Shown: positions 46,587 through 55,331, numbered from the stretch's first letter. The stretch is DNA of 64,000 nucleotides from Clostridium sp. C105KSO13 (GCF_001517425.1 NZ_FBWL01000165.1:1-64000); one strand, 5' to 3'. Notes: generated by a model not told the origin, from the sequence alone. Made by a program: numbers and translations.

Positions 46587-48191
46587 TTAAGTCTCCCTGG
46601 CGTACTCTTTCGGCGTTCTTCCAGTCATCTTTTTAAATGCAATGCTAAAATAGTGAGGATCGCTGAACCCCACTTTCTCCGCAATCTCATAATTTTTGAG
46701 ACTAGTCTGGCGAAGGAGCTGTTTTGCTCTCTCCATACGTACACTCGTCAGAACCTCCATGAAAGTTTTTCCTGTTGCTTCCTTAAATATACTGCTGAAA
46801 CGGCTTGTACTTATATTCAGATAATTACAGATCTGATTCAGACTTAAAGCAGGGTCGCTGTAATTTTCCTTGATATAGTCCATAGCCCTGATTGCCTGTA
46901 GTTCCCCACTAGAATAACCGGCCGCAGATACTGCATTCATCCCGGCCTTTGCATAGTTTTTAATCAGTTTCATGGCTTCCACCAGGCTCCTTGCTTCTGT
47001 AATGCCGGAAACATCCGAATCCTGCAGTTTGAAGTTCTCGTTTGTTGCATACACGGTTTCATGCAAAACACCAAGTACCTGCTGCAGATAAGCCACTGCC
47101 CTGCTTCGTGTCACATATCCTGATTTTAGCCGTTCTTCAATATGATTCAAAATGTCTTTTAAAAGCTCCTCATCACTCTCACGCACAGCAGACACTATAT
47201 CCTTCAGATTCCTTTCCAGCTCCATAGGGTTTTCCACCGGCTGCGGCTCCTCACAGTCAAAGATAACCCCACTGCCTTTTGTGTACCTGTATTTCAAAAT
47301 TTTCGTGGCAGATTCATAGGACCTGGAAAGATTCTCCAGCTTATTCACTGAAATTCCGATTCCCATTGATACACTCAGTTTCATAACTTGGAAAACCGTA
47401 TCTTTAATCTCCCTGCATATGGAGCTTACTTCCCATACAAATTTCTTTGCCCTATCTGTAAAAAACAATATGCAGACACGGTTGTCCGAATCCCTGTATG
47501 CCAGCCCCGCCTTATAGTTATTTACAATTTCATTGCTGATGTTTTCCACAACAAAGGACATAAGTGCACTCTCTTTTTTCAGCTCATCGTCAATCTCGTA
47601 GAGTCCTGAATACACATCAATGTCTATAGCTGCTACACGGTAGACATCTCCTTCCACAAAGATTCCAAATTCCTCCATTTCCTGCAGGCTGGTCTCCACC
47701 GCCTGTGTTCCCATGACAAGGCGGGAAAGGATTCTGGAAACAATCAGGGACTCATTCTTTGTGTAATTATGATACACCTTCGTAAGCTCATCCAGCTTTT
47801 CTTCCTTCCTGCGTTCACCATCCAGCTTTCCCTTAATCCTGGTCAACACCTGGGACAGTTCCTTTGCCGTCACAGGTTTCAAAATATATTCGGCCACTTT
47901 ATATTGTATTGCCTGCTTTGCATAGTCAAAGTCACCGTATCCGCTGAAAATAATAATCGTTGTCTGTGGCATATTTTCATAAATGTATTTACTTAAGCCC
48001 ATTCCATCTACATAAGGCATATAGATATCCGTCAACACTACGTCAACCGGTGTCGCTTCCAAAAATGCAATTGCTTCTTTCCCGTTTTCACAATCTCCTG
48101 CCAGCTCAAATCCCAACTGCTCCCATTGGATTTTTGCACTGATTGCCTCACGGACTAAAATTTCATCATCCACCAGTAAAACTTTATACAC
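46587..48191 (-). CDS. YesN-type response regulator (REC + AraC HTH)
   Basis: This 534-residue regulator has receiver acid residues Asp8-Asp9, acceptor Asp55 (LTDIYMP) and SGYGDF. Its C-terminal AraC double helix-turn-helix (about 430-530) contains ISTSRFSSIFKEATGKTF and FSDPHYFSIAFKKMTGRTPKEYA. The frame opens at 48251, but GTG 48191 has AAGGAGG eight bases upstream and places the receiver motif at the usual position, so it is chosen. It is the first gene of a yesN-yesM-binding protein operon that precedes the importer. Confidence 0.92.
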   Translation of the reverse strand: MYKVLLVDDEILVREAISAKIQWEQLGFELAGDCENGKEAIAFLEATPVDVVLTDIYMPYVDGMGLSKYIYENMPQTTIIIFSGYGDFDYAKQAIQYKVAEYILKPVTAKELSQVLTRIKGKLDGERRKEEKLDELTKVYHNYTKNESLIVSRILSRLVMGTQAVETSLQEMEEFGIFVEGDVYRVAAIDIDVYSGLYEIDDELKKESALMSFVVENISNEIVNNYKAGLAYRDSDNRVCILFFTDRAKKFVWEVSSICREIKDTVFQVMKLSVSMGIGISVNKLENLSRSYESATKILKYRYTKGSGVIFDCEEPQPVENPMELERNLKDIVSAVRESDEELLKDILNHIEERLKSGYVTRSRAVAYLQQVLGVLHETVYATNENFKLQDSDVSGITEARSLVEAMKLIKNYAKAGMNAVSAAGYSSGELQAIRAMDYIKENYSDPALSLNQICNYLNISTSRFSSIFKEATGKTFMEVLTSVRMERAKQLLRQTSLKNYEIAEKVGFSDPHYFSIAFKKMTGRTPKEYARET

Positions 48192-48239
48192 TGCTTGTGC
48201 CTCCTTACGACCTTTCTTTCGAATAACACGTCTGCCGAT

Positions 48240-48267
48240 ATTATACCTCAAGATAATGGTTTGTAAA
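48240..48267 (-). promoter_or_regulatory. Promoter of the second yesN-yesM operon
   Basis: TTTACA (48267-48262), 16 bp, TATAAT (48245-48240), about 50 bp before the GTG start. No terminator is visible between the aldo/keto reductase gene and this promoter. Confidence 0.65.
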
Positions 48268-48289
48268 AGACATTTGTGAAACTGTTACA

Positions 48290-49288
48290 TCATAATGAGA
48301 CTTCATCCCAGAGGTCGTGCCAGTCTTTGGCGCCTTCCCACAGGAATACCTGTCCTTTTACCAGTCTATTGTTTCTTTCCAGAGTTGCTATCTCAGCCAT
48401 TTCTTCCTCTGTAAGCGGATCCTCTGTGAGGCACTTTAAGTTGCTCACATAATTTCTTTCCTTTACAGAAAACGGAATCGGGATCTGTCCCCTCTGCTGT
48501 GCCCACTTCAATGCAATTAGGGCCGGATGTACACCGTGTGTTTTTGCAATCTTCTTTATTTCCGGCATTTCCAGATCTGCCACGTCATCCGGAAATATAT
48601 CCCTTTCCGGCCTCTGAGGTGATCCCAAAGGCATGTATCCGATGGGTGCAATATTATGGCCTTTCAGATAGTCGAATAGCTCCTGCTGCTGAAAGCTCAC
48701 ATGCATCTCAAGTTCACATGCCGCCGGCATAATTTCCATAAGCGGGAGCACAGCCTCCATTTTAGGGATTGTCATGTTGGAAATTCCAATATGGCGGATG
48801 AATCCCTTTTTGACCAGTTCTTCACACTGTTTATAGGTATTCATAAACTCTTCCACACTGAAAGGCTTAGATTCCGGATTGCGGGCATCCGCATCACATC
48901 CCGGTGCATGGTAATTGGGAAAAGGCCAGTGAATGAAGAATAAGTCGATATAGTCACACTGCAGATCGGCAATACTCTTTCTGCAGGACTCTTCAACTCT
49001 TTCATGCATATCGTTCCACACTTTTGTTGTAATATAAAGATCTTTTCTCTCCACAACTCCTTCGTCAAAAGCAGCTTTGAATACCTCCCCTATCTCTTTT
49101 TCATTGCCATAGCATGCAGCACAGTCAAACATTCGATATCCGCAGCGGATTGCTCCTGCCACCGCATTTGATACTTCTTCGGATCCAACTCTGTCTGAAC
49201 CGAAAGTTCCCATTCCCACACCGGGGATTTCTTCTCCTGTATATATCTTTACTTTTGGCACCTTTGCCGGATTAATAAACTCTCCCAT
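48290..49288 (-). CDS. Aldo/keto reductase
   Basis: This protein of about 332 residues has the family tetrad: Asp in MFDCAACYGNE, Tyr in CYGNE, Lys in YITTKVWND and His in LFFIHWP. It is a cytoplasmic NAD(P)H-dependent enzyme that reduces aldehydes or aldoses to alcohols, or the reverse. ATG 49288 is preferred over 49297, because AGGAG is nine bases before the former and directly adjoins the latter. It is the last gene of the LacI-controlled operon, which suggests it supplies or removes a sugar alcohol. Confidence 0.88.
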   Translation of the reverse strand: MGEFINPAKVPKVKIYTGEEIPGVGMGTFGSDRVGSEEVSNAVAGAIRCGYRMFDCAACYGNEKEIGEVFKAAFDEGVVERKDLYITTKVWNDMHERVEESCRKSIADLQCDYIDLFFIHWPFPNYHAPGCDADARNPESKPFSVEEFMNTYKQCEELVKKGFIRHIGISNMTIPKMEAVLPLMEIMPAACELEMHVSFQQQELFDYLKGHNIAPIGYMPLGSPQRPERDIFPDDVADLEMPEIKKIAKTHGVHPALIALKWAQQRGQIPIPFSVKERNYVSNLKCLTEDPLTEEEMAEIATLERNNRLVKGQVFLWEGAKDWHDLWDEVSL

Positions 49289-49305
49289 TGATCTCATCTC
49301 CTTTA

Positions 49306-50238
49306 TTATCTAAGCTTTATAATCTGCACGTCAGGCAGAATACGTTCCATGTCCTCTTTAACAAAAAATCCTGTTTCCTCTCTGAGCGCCGCAGCCGCAG
49401 AAATTGCGCTTGCTTTGCGCAGAACACTCTCTATGGGCAGACCTTCAGCAAATCCCAGCGCAAATCCTGCTATCATAGAGTCTCCGCATCCCACAGTATT
49501 CACTGCATTTATCCTGGGCACCCTGGCCTGATAAGTTCCTGTATCGCACACCAGAAAAGAGCCTTCTCCTCCCAGAGACACTGCCACAATCTCCACGCCG
49601 CGTGCGTGTATTTCCTCTGCTGCTTCCAGCATGTCCTCCATATTGTCACAGCTTTTCCCCGTCAGCATGCGGATTTCATCAATGTTTGGCTTAATCATCG
49701 TAGGGCATGCTTCTATTCCCATCTCCAGGAGGCTTCCGCTGGTATCCAGAATCACTTTCTTTCCTGCATTTTTTATAATCTTCACCAGTTTCTGGTATGC
49801 ACTTCCATCCAGCCCCTTTGGAACGCTGCCGGACATGGTAACAACATCTGCAGCCTGCACCAGTTTTTCAAATTTTTCCTGAAAACCAAGGAAGTCTTCC
49901 TTAGTCACTGTAAAGCCGGGCTCCAGAAATTCTGTCTGGACCTTATTGACCTCATCCCATATATTGATACAGGATCGGCTTTCCGCCTCAAGATGATAAA
50001 AGGCACTTTTCACACGAAAAGATTTCAGGGAATCCTCTATATAATTTCCTGCATGTCCGCCCACAAATCCTGTTGCCACGACCTTTGCTCCGGCTATAGC
50101 GGCAGGTTTGGACACATTTAAGCCCTTGCCTCCCGGCGTATATGCACACTCCTTTACACGATTTACTTCTCCGGTTTGAAAGCCTTCCACCACATAGCGC
50201 TTGTCAATTGCAGCATTAAGAGTTACCGTCAATATCAT
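49306..50238 (-). CDS. 1-phosphofructokinase / tagatose-6-phosphate kinase family (PfkB)
   Basis: This 310-residue ribokinase-fold enzyme starts MILTVTLNAAIDKRYVVEGF, has GGKGLNVSKPAAIAG and the C-terminal NTVGCGDSMIAGF motif with the catalytic Asp. FruK and LacC share these features, so the substrate is fructose 1-phosphate or tagatose 6-phosphate. The neighbouring GatD- and GatY-like genes favour tagatose 6-phosphate. ATG 50238, one base after the dehydrogenase stop with GGGAGG upstream, is the start. Confidence 0.88.
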   Translation of the reverse strand: MILTVTLNAAIDKRYVVEGFQTGEVNRVKECAYTPGGKGLNVSKPAAIAGAKVVATGFVGGHAGNYIEDSLKSFRVKSAFYHLEAESRSCINIWDEVNKVQTEFLEPGFTVTKEDFLGFQEKFEKLVQAADVVTMSGSVPKGLDGSAYQKLVKIIKNAGKKVILDTSGSLLEMGIEACPTMIKPNIDEIRMLTGKSCDNMEDMLEAAEEIHARGVEIVAVSLGGEGSFLVCDTGTYQARVPRINAVNTVGCGDSMIAGFALGFAEGLPIESVLRKASAISAAAALREETGFFVKEDMERILPDVQIIKLR

Positions 50239-50239
50239 C

Positions 50240-51301
50240 TTAAGCTTCCTCCCGGTCCTCATTCATTAAGAGTATTTTCCCTTTTACCAGCCCTGGTGTC
50301 TTAAACATCTGGAAGGCTTCCTGAGCACTGCTCATAGGCATCTTCTTATAGATGAAGCCCGGATCAAATTTTAATTGTCCCGTTGCAAAGTAATGGGCTG
50401 TCAATTCCCACTCCTTTCCGGGGAATGGAGAACTGTATGACATCCAGGAACCTGTCAAGTTGAATTCTTTTCGGTTCATGTTTTCCCACATCGCCGGTGT
50501 AAATGTCAAATCTACATGAGGCGTGCCTATGAAACACACATGTGCTTTATTGGCGGCCAGCTCAAATGCCATATACATAGTCGGAGCCTGTCCCGCTGTT
50601 TCATACACATAACCATAACCCTTCCCGCCGGTCATTGCCATAGCCTCATCCATAAAATTTTCTTTTGTTGTATTTACCACTTCATCTGCACCCAGACGTT
50701 TCGCCAGTTCTAGACGTTCCTCGCTGATGTCAAATACGACTACCTTTTTCGAACCGAAAATCTTGGCCCACTGCATGGTAAACATTCCGATTGTTCCGCC
50801 GCCTAAGATAGCAACGCACTGTCCTCCCTGATAATCATTTTGGAGAAGACCATGGAGCGCTACGGTAGAAGGCTCGAACATTGCTCCCTGCTCGTAAGGA
50901 ATGCTCTTATCAAATACCACTGCATTCTGCTCAGGAATAACTACGTAGTCCGCATTGCTTCCCTGCTCTCTGGAACCGATGAAACTATAATGTTTGCAAA
51001 GAGAGAAGTTTCCGTTTTGACAGTCATCACATTTCATACAGGGAACCAATGGTGCTCCTGATACTCTGTCTCCCACCTTAACTTTTGTGACACCTTCTCC
51101 GACTTCTACCACGTCACCAGAAAACTCATGTCCCAGTACAATGGGATAGAAATGTACGCCGTTGTGCAGAACTCTGGGAATATCCGATCCGCAGATTCCC
51201 GATGCCTTCACCTTAATCTTGACTTTTCCCGCTTCTGCCTTCGGTTCCTCATAGTCCAGATACTGCACGTCCTCATTCGCACATACAACTGCTGCCTTCA
51301 T
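50240..51301 (-). CDS. Zinc-dependent dehydrogenase, galactitol-1-phosphate 5-dehydrogenase-like
   Basis: This 353-residue medium-chain dehydrogenase has the catalytic zinc site (GICGSD, GHEFSGDVVE) and a structural zinc cluster (CMKCDDCQNGNFSLC). By eye it matches E. coli GatD strongly, notably GSDIPRVLHNG, HYSFIGSREQG and GSWMSYSSPFPGKEWE. GatD oxidises galactitol 1-phosphate to tagatose 6-phosphate with NAD. It starts one base after the kinase stop. Confidence 0.87.
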   Translation of the reverse strand: MKAAVVCANEDVQYLDYEEPKAEAGKVKIKVKASGICGSDIPRVLHNGVHFYPIVLGHEFSGDVVEVGEGVTKVKVGDRVSGAPLVPCMKCDDCQNGNFSLCKHYSFIGSREQGSNADYVVIPEQNAVVFDKSIPYEQGAMFEPSTVALHGLLQNDYQGGQCVAILGGGTIGMFTMQWAKIFGSKKVVVFDISEERLELAKRLGADEVVNTTKENFMDEAMAMTGGKGYGYVYETAGQAPTMYMAFELAANKAHVCFIGTPHVDLTFTPAMWENMNRKEFNLTGSWMSYSSPFPGKEWELTAHYFATGQLKFDPGFIYKKMPMSSAQEAFQMFKTPGLVKGKILLMNEDREEA

Positions 51302-51302
51302 T

Positions 51303-52823
51303 TTATCTGCCTCCTGTTTTTTTCATTGTTTCTTTTAAGTTACGGTAAAGTTCTAAATAAATCTGATAATTTGCTTCATATATTTTGGTGTTCTGCAAGT
51401 TCGGTTCATGTGACCGCTTATTTTCTACTGTCAGAGCTACTGCCTCTTCAAAGTCCTTATACATCCCCACACCTACACCTGCAAGAATCACTGCTCCAAG
51501 TGTGGTGGCCGTATCCGATGATGGCACAATAATGGGCTTTCCGGTAATGTCAGATTTTATCTGCGTCCATAAAAGGGAATTAGCTGATCCTCCCATGGCA
51601 CGCAGTACACTGACCTGGGCCCCGGCTTCTTTTGCTACATCCAGATTGTGTTTAAGAGAATATGCAACACCCTCCATTGCCGACCTGATAAAGTGAGCCT
51701 TCTTCTTGCTGAAATCCAGACCGTAAAATACGCCTTTTGCATTTGGATCCCAAATTGGAGATCGTTCACCGGACATATAGGGGAGAAAAACTACCCCGTC
51801 ACTTCCCGGTGCTACCTTTTCTGCCATTTCATTAAACAAGGTAAGGGAATTTTTCCCCAGCCTTTTTCCTTCTTCCCGCTCATAGTCCCCGAATTGTTGT
51901 TCCAGCCATCTCATCACGCCACCGCCCCCAACAGTTCCGCCCTGAAGAAGCCAGTGTCCTGGAATCACGTGATAGCTTAAGATCAGCCTTGGATCGGCTT
52001 TGTATGTGTCGGTGCAGATGCTCATTCCGCCTGCCTGACCACCCTGTTCCTGAGTTTCTCCCGGATGAAGAACCCCGGCGCCTAAAGTTCCACAGGCAGC
52101 ATCCAGTCCCCCGGCAACCACCGGTGTCCCTTCTGCCAGTCCGCTTTCTTTCGAGGCTTTGGCCGTCACCGTTCCTATGACCTCATGACAGGGATGAATG
52201 TCCGGCAGGAATTCCGAGGGAATTCCTAATTTGCAGCACATCTCCTTATCCCATGTCCCTGTGCGCATGTCAAAGCAATGTAATCCATACCCCTGAGATA
52301 ACTCTTGGGTAAATTCGCCGGTCAGTTTTAACGCAATGTAACTGTTAGACTGCAAAACCTTATAAATCTTCTCATACACTCCGGGCAGATTTCTCTGATA
52401 CCAAATGATTTTTGCCGTAGAATAAGACGGCTGCAGAGAGTTCCCGGAAAGCTGAAATATCTCGTCGGCTCCAATCTTCTCATTCATTTCTTCACAGATA
52501 TCCGCGGCTCTTGTATCCATCCAGATGGGGGTATTGGTCAGCACATTGCCTTGCCGGTCCACCGGGATTGCCGACCAGCTCTGCCCGTCTATTCCCACAC
52601 CTGCAACCTGCTCAGGCATAACCTTCCCCTTCGCAAAAACCTCCTTTATAGCGCTGCACACTGCGCACCACCATTCCTCCGGGTTTTGTTCTGCCCAGCC
52701 TGGATGGGGGTAGTACACAGGATAATCTCCATTTGCCGCTGCAATTACCTTGCCTTCACGATTAAATACAGCAATCTTGCATGCACTTGTTCCTATATCA
52801 ATTCCCAGTAAATACTGTTTCAT
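51303..52823 (-). CDS. FGGY-family carbohydrate kinase (XylB-like)
   Basis: This 506-residue kinase has LGIDIGTSACKIAVFNREG (phosphate 1), GVGIDGQSWSAIPVD, the GGLDAACGTLGAGV segment and C-terminal RAMGGSANSLLWTQI. XylB-like kinases act on ketoses and polyols. In this operon, before a GatD-like dehydrogenase that needs a phosphorylated alditol, a polyol kinase role is plausible. It overlaps the LacI gene by 4 bp. Confidence 0.88.
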   Translation of the reverse strand: MKQYLLGIDIGTSACKIAVFNREGKVIAAANGDYPVYYPHPGWAEQNPEEWWCAVCSAIKEVFAKGKVMPEQVAGVGIDGQSWSAIPVDRQGNVLTNTPIWMDTRAADICEEMNEKIGADEIFQLSGNSLQPSYSTAKIIWYQRNLPGVYEKIYKVLQSNSYIALKLTGEFTQELSQGYGLHCFDMRTGTWDKEMCCKLGIPSEFLPDIHPCHEVIGTVTAKASKESGLAEGTPVVAGGLDAACGTLGAGVLHPGETQEQGGQAGGMSICTDTYKADPRLILSYHVIPGHWLLQGGTVGGGGVMRWLEQQFGDYEREEGKRLGKNSLTLFNEMAEKVAPGSDGVVFLPYMSGERSPIWDPNAKGVFYGLDFSKKKAHFIRSAMEGVAYSLKHNLDVAKEAGAQVSVLRAMGGSANSLLWTQIKSDITGKPIIVPSSDTATTLGAVILAGVGVGMYKDFEEAVALTVENKRSHEPNLQNTKIYEANYQIYLELYRNLKETMKKTGGR

Positions 52824-53836
52824 TTTTTCCTCCCCGATACATTTACAGATTTTCCTTCTATAAATCCGGTTTTTAGCTTCACTGTCCGACTCTTCCTGGA
52901 GACATTACTTCCCTCCAACTTCTTCAGCAGCAGGCTAAATACCTGGCCTGCTATCTCCTTGGTTGGCTGGGTTACAATACTTAGTTTTGGAATATTTGCT
53001 TTGGCAAATTCAAAGTTATCAAACCCTACAAAAGACAATTGTTCCGGGATTCTAATTCCCAGCTCGTTAATTTCAATAATTGCCCCCATGGTCATTTCAC
53101 AGTTAGATACAAAGACTGCCGTCATATCCGGGTTTTTATTTACAAGCTCTTTCATTGCAGCTGCACCGCCCTCCATGGTGTAATTTCCCCTGACAATCAG
53201 CCTTTCCTCCACGGTCAGCCCAGCCTGTTCCATTGCCATGCAGTATCCGGTATACCGTTTTTTTGCCGTATAAATATCACCGGGGCCTATAATCATCCCA
53301 ATTCGTGTATGACCAGCCAGAATCAGTTTTTCCACGGCATCTCTGACAGCGCTTTCATTATCCACAAGAACGCAGTCACATTCTATCCCTTTTAGTTCTC
53401 TGTCAATTAACACAACAGGTTTTCCCCCATTGATAAACTTCTTCAGGTAAGTTCCCCGCTTGCCGGAAGGCATAATGATCAGGCCGTCCACACGTCTGTG
53501 GAACAAAAATTCTACTGCCTCTTCCTCTCTTTTTTCATCGCTGCGGCAGTCACATACAATTGTGGCATACCCCCGGCTTCTAAGTAAGTCTTCAACTTCT
53601 GTAATAATCTGTGTGCAGAAAGCAATATTTAATTCCGGAAGAATAACCCCTATAGTCTTGGTCCTGTTGGTCTTTAGTCCCCGGGCCACTTCATTGACCT
53701 CAAAATGAAGTTCTTCTATTGCCTCTTCTATCTTAATCCGGTTCTTTTCTCTTACATTCCCCCCATTTAAATAGGAAGAAATTGTTGCAAGACCAAGCCC
53801 CGTCTTTTTCGCGATGTCCTTCATTGTTGCCGCCAT
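52820..53836 (-). CDS. LacI-family transcriptional regulator
   Basis: This 338-residue repressor has the N-terminal LacI helix-turn-helix with hinge (MKDIAKKTGLGLATISSYLN, about 5-24) and a binding-protein fold for the effector. It lies between the aldolase and the kinase genes, overlapping the latter by 4 bp. The probable operator is the perfect 20-bp palindrome at 54757-54776 just downstream of the aldolase promoter, which would make the operon self-repressed. Confidence 0.92.
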   Translation of the reverse strand: MAATMKDIAKKTGLGLATISSYLNGGNVREKNRIKIEEAIEELHFEVNEVARGLKTNRTKTIGVILPELNIAFCTQIITEVEDLLRSRGYATIVCDCRSDEKREEEAVEFLFHRRVDGLIIMPSGKRGTYLKKFINGGKPVVLIDRELKGIECDCVLVDNESAVRDAVEKLILAGHTRIGMIIGPGDIYTAKKRYTGYCMAMEQAGLTVEERLIVRGNYTMEGGAAAMKELVNKNPDMTAVFVSNCEMTMGAIIEINELGIRIPEQLSFVGFDNFEFAKANIPKLSIVTQPTKEIAGQVFSLLLKKLEGSNVSRKSRTVKLKTGFIEGKSVNVSGRKK

Positions 53837-53882
53837 GATTAGTTCCCTGCCTTTGTTCTTCTTTTACTACTCTTTTAAACAG

Positions 53883-54734
53883 CTATTTTGCTTTTCCGTC
53901 GCATCCGCACACTTTCATACGATCCATAACAAGATTTTTAACTGCCTCCATACCTACAACTCCAAGTTTTTTCGGATCAAAGGTTTCCGGATGCTCCGCT
54001 AGAAGCCTCTTGACAGCATCTGTATAAGCTGCCCGCAGTTCTGTTGCAAAATTTGCCTTACACATACCCCTTCGAATACAATCCCTTACGTCTTCATCAC
54101 TTAAACCAGAGCCTCCGTGAAGAACCAGCGGAACAGATACCAATTCTTTCACAGCGGAAACTCTCTCTTTGTCCAATACCGGAGTGCCTACATAGAATCC
54201 GTGGGCTGTTCCGATTGCGATGGCAAGCGAAGAAACTTCTGTTCTATCGACAAATTCTTTTGCCTCCTTAGGATCCGTATTCGTATCTGCCTCTGCCTCT
54301 GTATCATCTTCCTTGCCGCCTACCTTGCCAAGCTCAGCCTCAACCGGGATACCGCATGCCTTTGCCACATCCACAACCTTTTTGGTGACTGCAATGTTGT
54401 CCTCGAAGCTCTCGTGGGAGCCATCTATCATTACAGAAGTATATCCTGCCTTGATTGCCTGAATTGCCAGCTCAAAACTGTTGCCGTGATCAAGATGCAG
54501 ACACACCGGAACTGTAGCTTTCTTTGCCTCCGCAGCCACAATTGCAAAGTATGTCTCCATGGAGCCATACTTGATTGTAGACCCTGTAGTCTGCAGCATC
54601 ACCGGTGCACGCAATTCCTCTGCAGCGGCAATGACGGCCTTGACCATCTCCATGTTCTCCACATTAAAAGCCCCTACTGCATAACTGCCCTTCTGGGCAT
54701 CCTGTAACATTTGTTCTGATGTAACTAATGGCAT
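53883..54734 (-). CDS. Class II aldolase, tagatose-bisphosphate type (GatY/KbaY-like)
   Basis: This 283-residue Zn2+-dependent aldolase has HLDHGNSFE (zinc His), SVMIDGSHESFEDNI, VEAELGKVGGKEDD, IAIGTAHGFY and LHGGSGLSDED. The C-terminal CGCDGKA and ATELRAAYTDAVK match GatY/KbaY more than FbaA. It splits a ketose 1,6-bisphosphate, probably tagatose 1,6-bisphosphate, into dihydroxyacetone phosphate and glyceraldehyde 3-phosphate. It is the first gene behind the LacI-regulated promoter. Confidence 0.87.
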   Translation of the reverse strand: MPLVTSEQMLQDAQKGSYAVGAFNVENMEMVKAVIAAAEELRAPVMLQTTGSTIKYGSMETYFAIVAAEAKKATVPVCLHLDHGNSFELAIQAIKAGYTSVMIDGSHESFEDNIAVTKKVVDVAKACGIPVEAELGKVGGKEDDTEAEADTNTDPKEAKEFVDRTEVSSLAIAIGTAHGFYVGTPVLDKERVSAVKELVSVPLVLHGGSGLSDEDVRDCIRRGMCKANFATELRAAYTDAVKRLLAEHPETFDPKKLGVVGMEAVKNLVMDRMKVCGCDGKAK

Positions 54735-54756
54735 ATGTATTATCCTCCTTTGAGTG

Positions 54757-54776
54757 AAACCGAAACGTTTCGGTTT
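54757..54776. promoter_or_regulatory. LacI-type operator
   Basis: A perfect 20-bp palindrome with half-site AAACCGAAAC centred on the CG step, the hallmark of LacI-family operators. It lies about 14 bp downstream of the -10 box and before the ribosome binding site, so a bound repressor would block initiation or elongation. Confidence 0.9.
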
Positions 54777-54789
54777 GCTTTATGTTTAT

Positions 54790-54818
54790 ATGATAATCTT
54801 GTTTTCTTAACTTGTCAA
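54790..54818 (-). promoter_or_regulatory. Sigma-A promoter of the aldolase operon
   Basis: TTGACA (54818-54813), 17 bp, TATCAT (54795-54790): a strong promoter directly before the LacI-type operator. Confidence 0.85.
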
Positions 54819-54825
54819 TACGCAA

Positions 54826-54868
54826 AATAAACGGAAAACCCTCCCCACAAAAAGGCTTTCCGTTTATC
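54826..54868 (-). terminator. Terminator after the mutarotase gene
   Basis: Arms AAACGGAAAGCC and GGTTTTCCGTTT (54865-54854 with 54840-54829) form a stem with one mismatch or G-U pair and are followed by ATTTTG on the minus strand. It ends the importer-mutarotase transcript and isolates the LacI-regulated promoter. Confidence 0.8.
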
Positions 54869-54929
54869 TTGTGCACATTGTCTGCACTGATATGTGTCAT
54901 TCTAATATAAGCATGATATAGATCTTTGT

Positions 54930-55244
54930 TTAATCCAGGTGAAATACAGGCGTAAGATCTATGGATACCGGACTATTGTCCGGGTTTGTCTCCATAATGT
55001 CTGCCATATAGTCCCACCATTTGCGATTAATTTCTGTATCAGCACTTTTTGCCCACTTTTCTTCATCCTCCAGCTCAATATAGCCATAGAGAATATTAGT
55101 TTCTCCGTCAAGGAATATGGAATAATTAGAGCCTCCGTACTCATGAATCATATCTTTCATCTCCGGCCAGAGGGCAGTATGCCGCTTGGCATACTCCTCC
55201 TCCATTCCCGGATATAGTTTCATTTTAAAACTTTTTCTAACCAT
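54930..55244 (-). CDS. L-rhamnose mutarotase family protein
   Basis: This 104-residue protein matches E. coli RhaM (YiiL) by eye: KRHTALWPEMKDMIHEYG with the catalytic His, NYSIFLDGETNILYGYIE and WWDYMADIMETNPDNSPV. It interconverts anomers of an aldose. It is the last gene of the importer operon, which argues that an aldose rather than an alditol is imported. The ribosome binding site GGAGG sits at the foot of a large hairpin. Confidence 0.92.
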   Translation of the reverse strand: MVRKSFKMKLYPGMEEEYAKRHTALWPEMKDMIHEYGGSNYSIFLDGETNILYGYIELEDEEKWAKSADTEINRKWWDYMADIMETNPDNSPVSIDLTPVFHLD

Positions 55245-55255
55245 TTTTTGCCTCC

Positions 55256-55330
55256 ATGATACCTATGGAGTCCAAGGTCATGCTTTTTCATGCAAGCATG
55301 AACCGCATGACCTTTTGGCCCTGGTATCAT
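55256..55330 (-). repeat. Large nested hairpin between binding-protein and mutarotase genes
   Basis: Three nested inverted repeats share one axis: ATGATACC/GGTATCAT (55256-55263, 55323-55330), AAGGTCATGC/GCATGACCTT (55274-55283, 55305-55314) and TTCATGC/GCATGAA (55287-55293, 55296-55302). The structure fills the whole intercistronic gap, starting one base after the binding-protein stop. It has no U-tract, so mRNA stabilisation or processing is more likely than termination. Confidence 0.8.
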
Positions 55331-55331
55331 T

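Noticed and set aside
49288-50121. 277-codon plus-strand frame opposite the PfkB-family gene
   Set aside because: It is a shadow frame over conserved PfkB motifs with biased Cys/His content typical of antisense translation.
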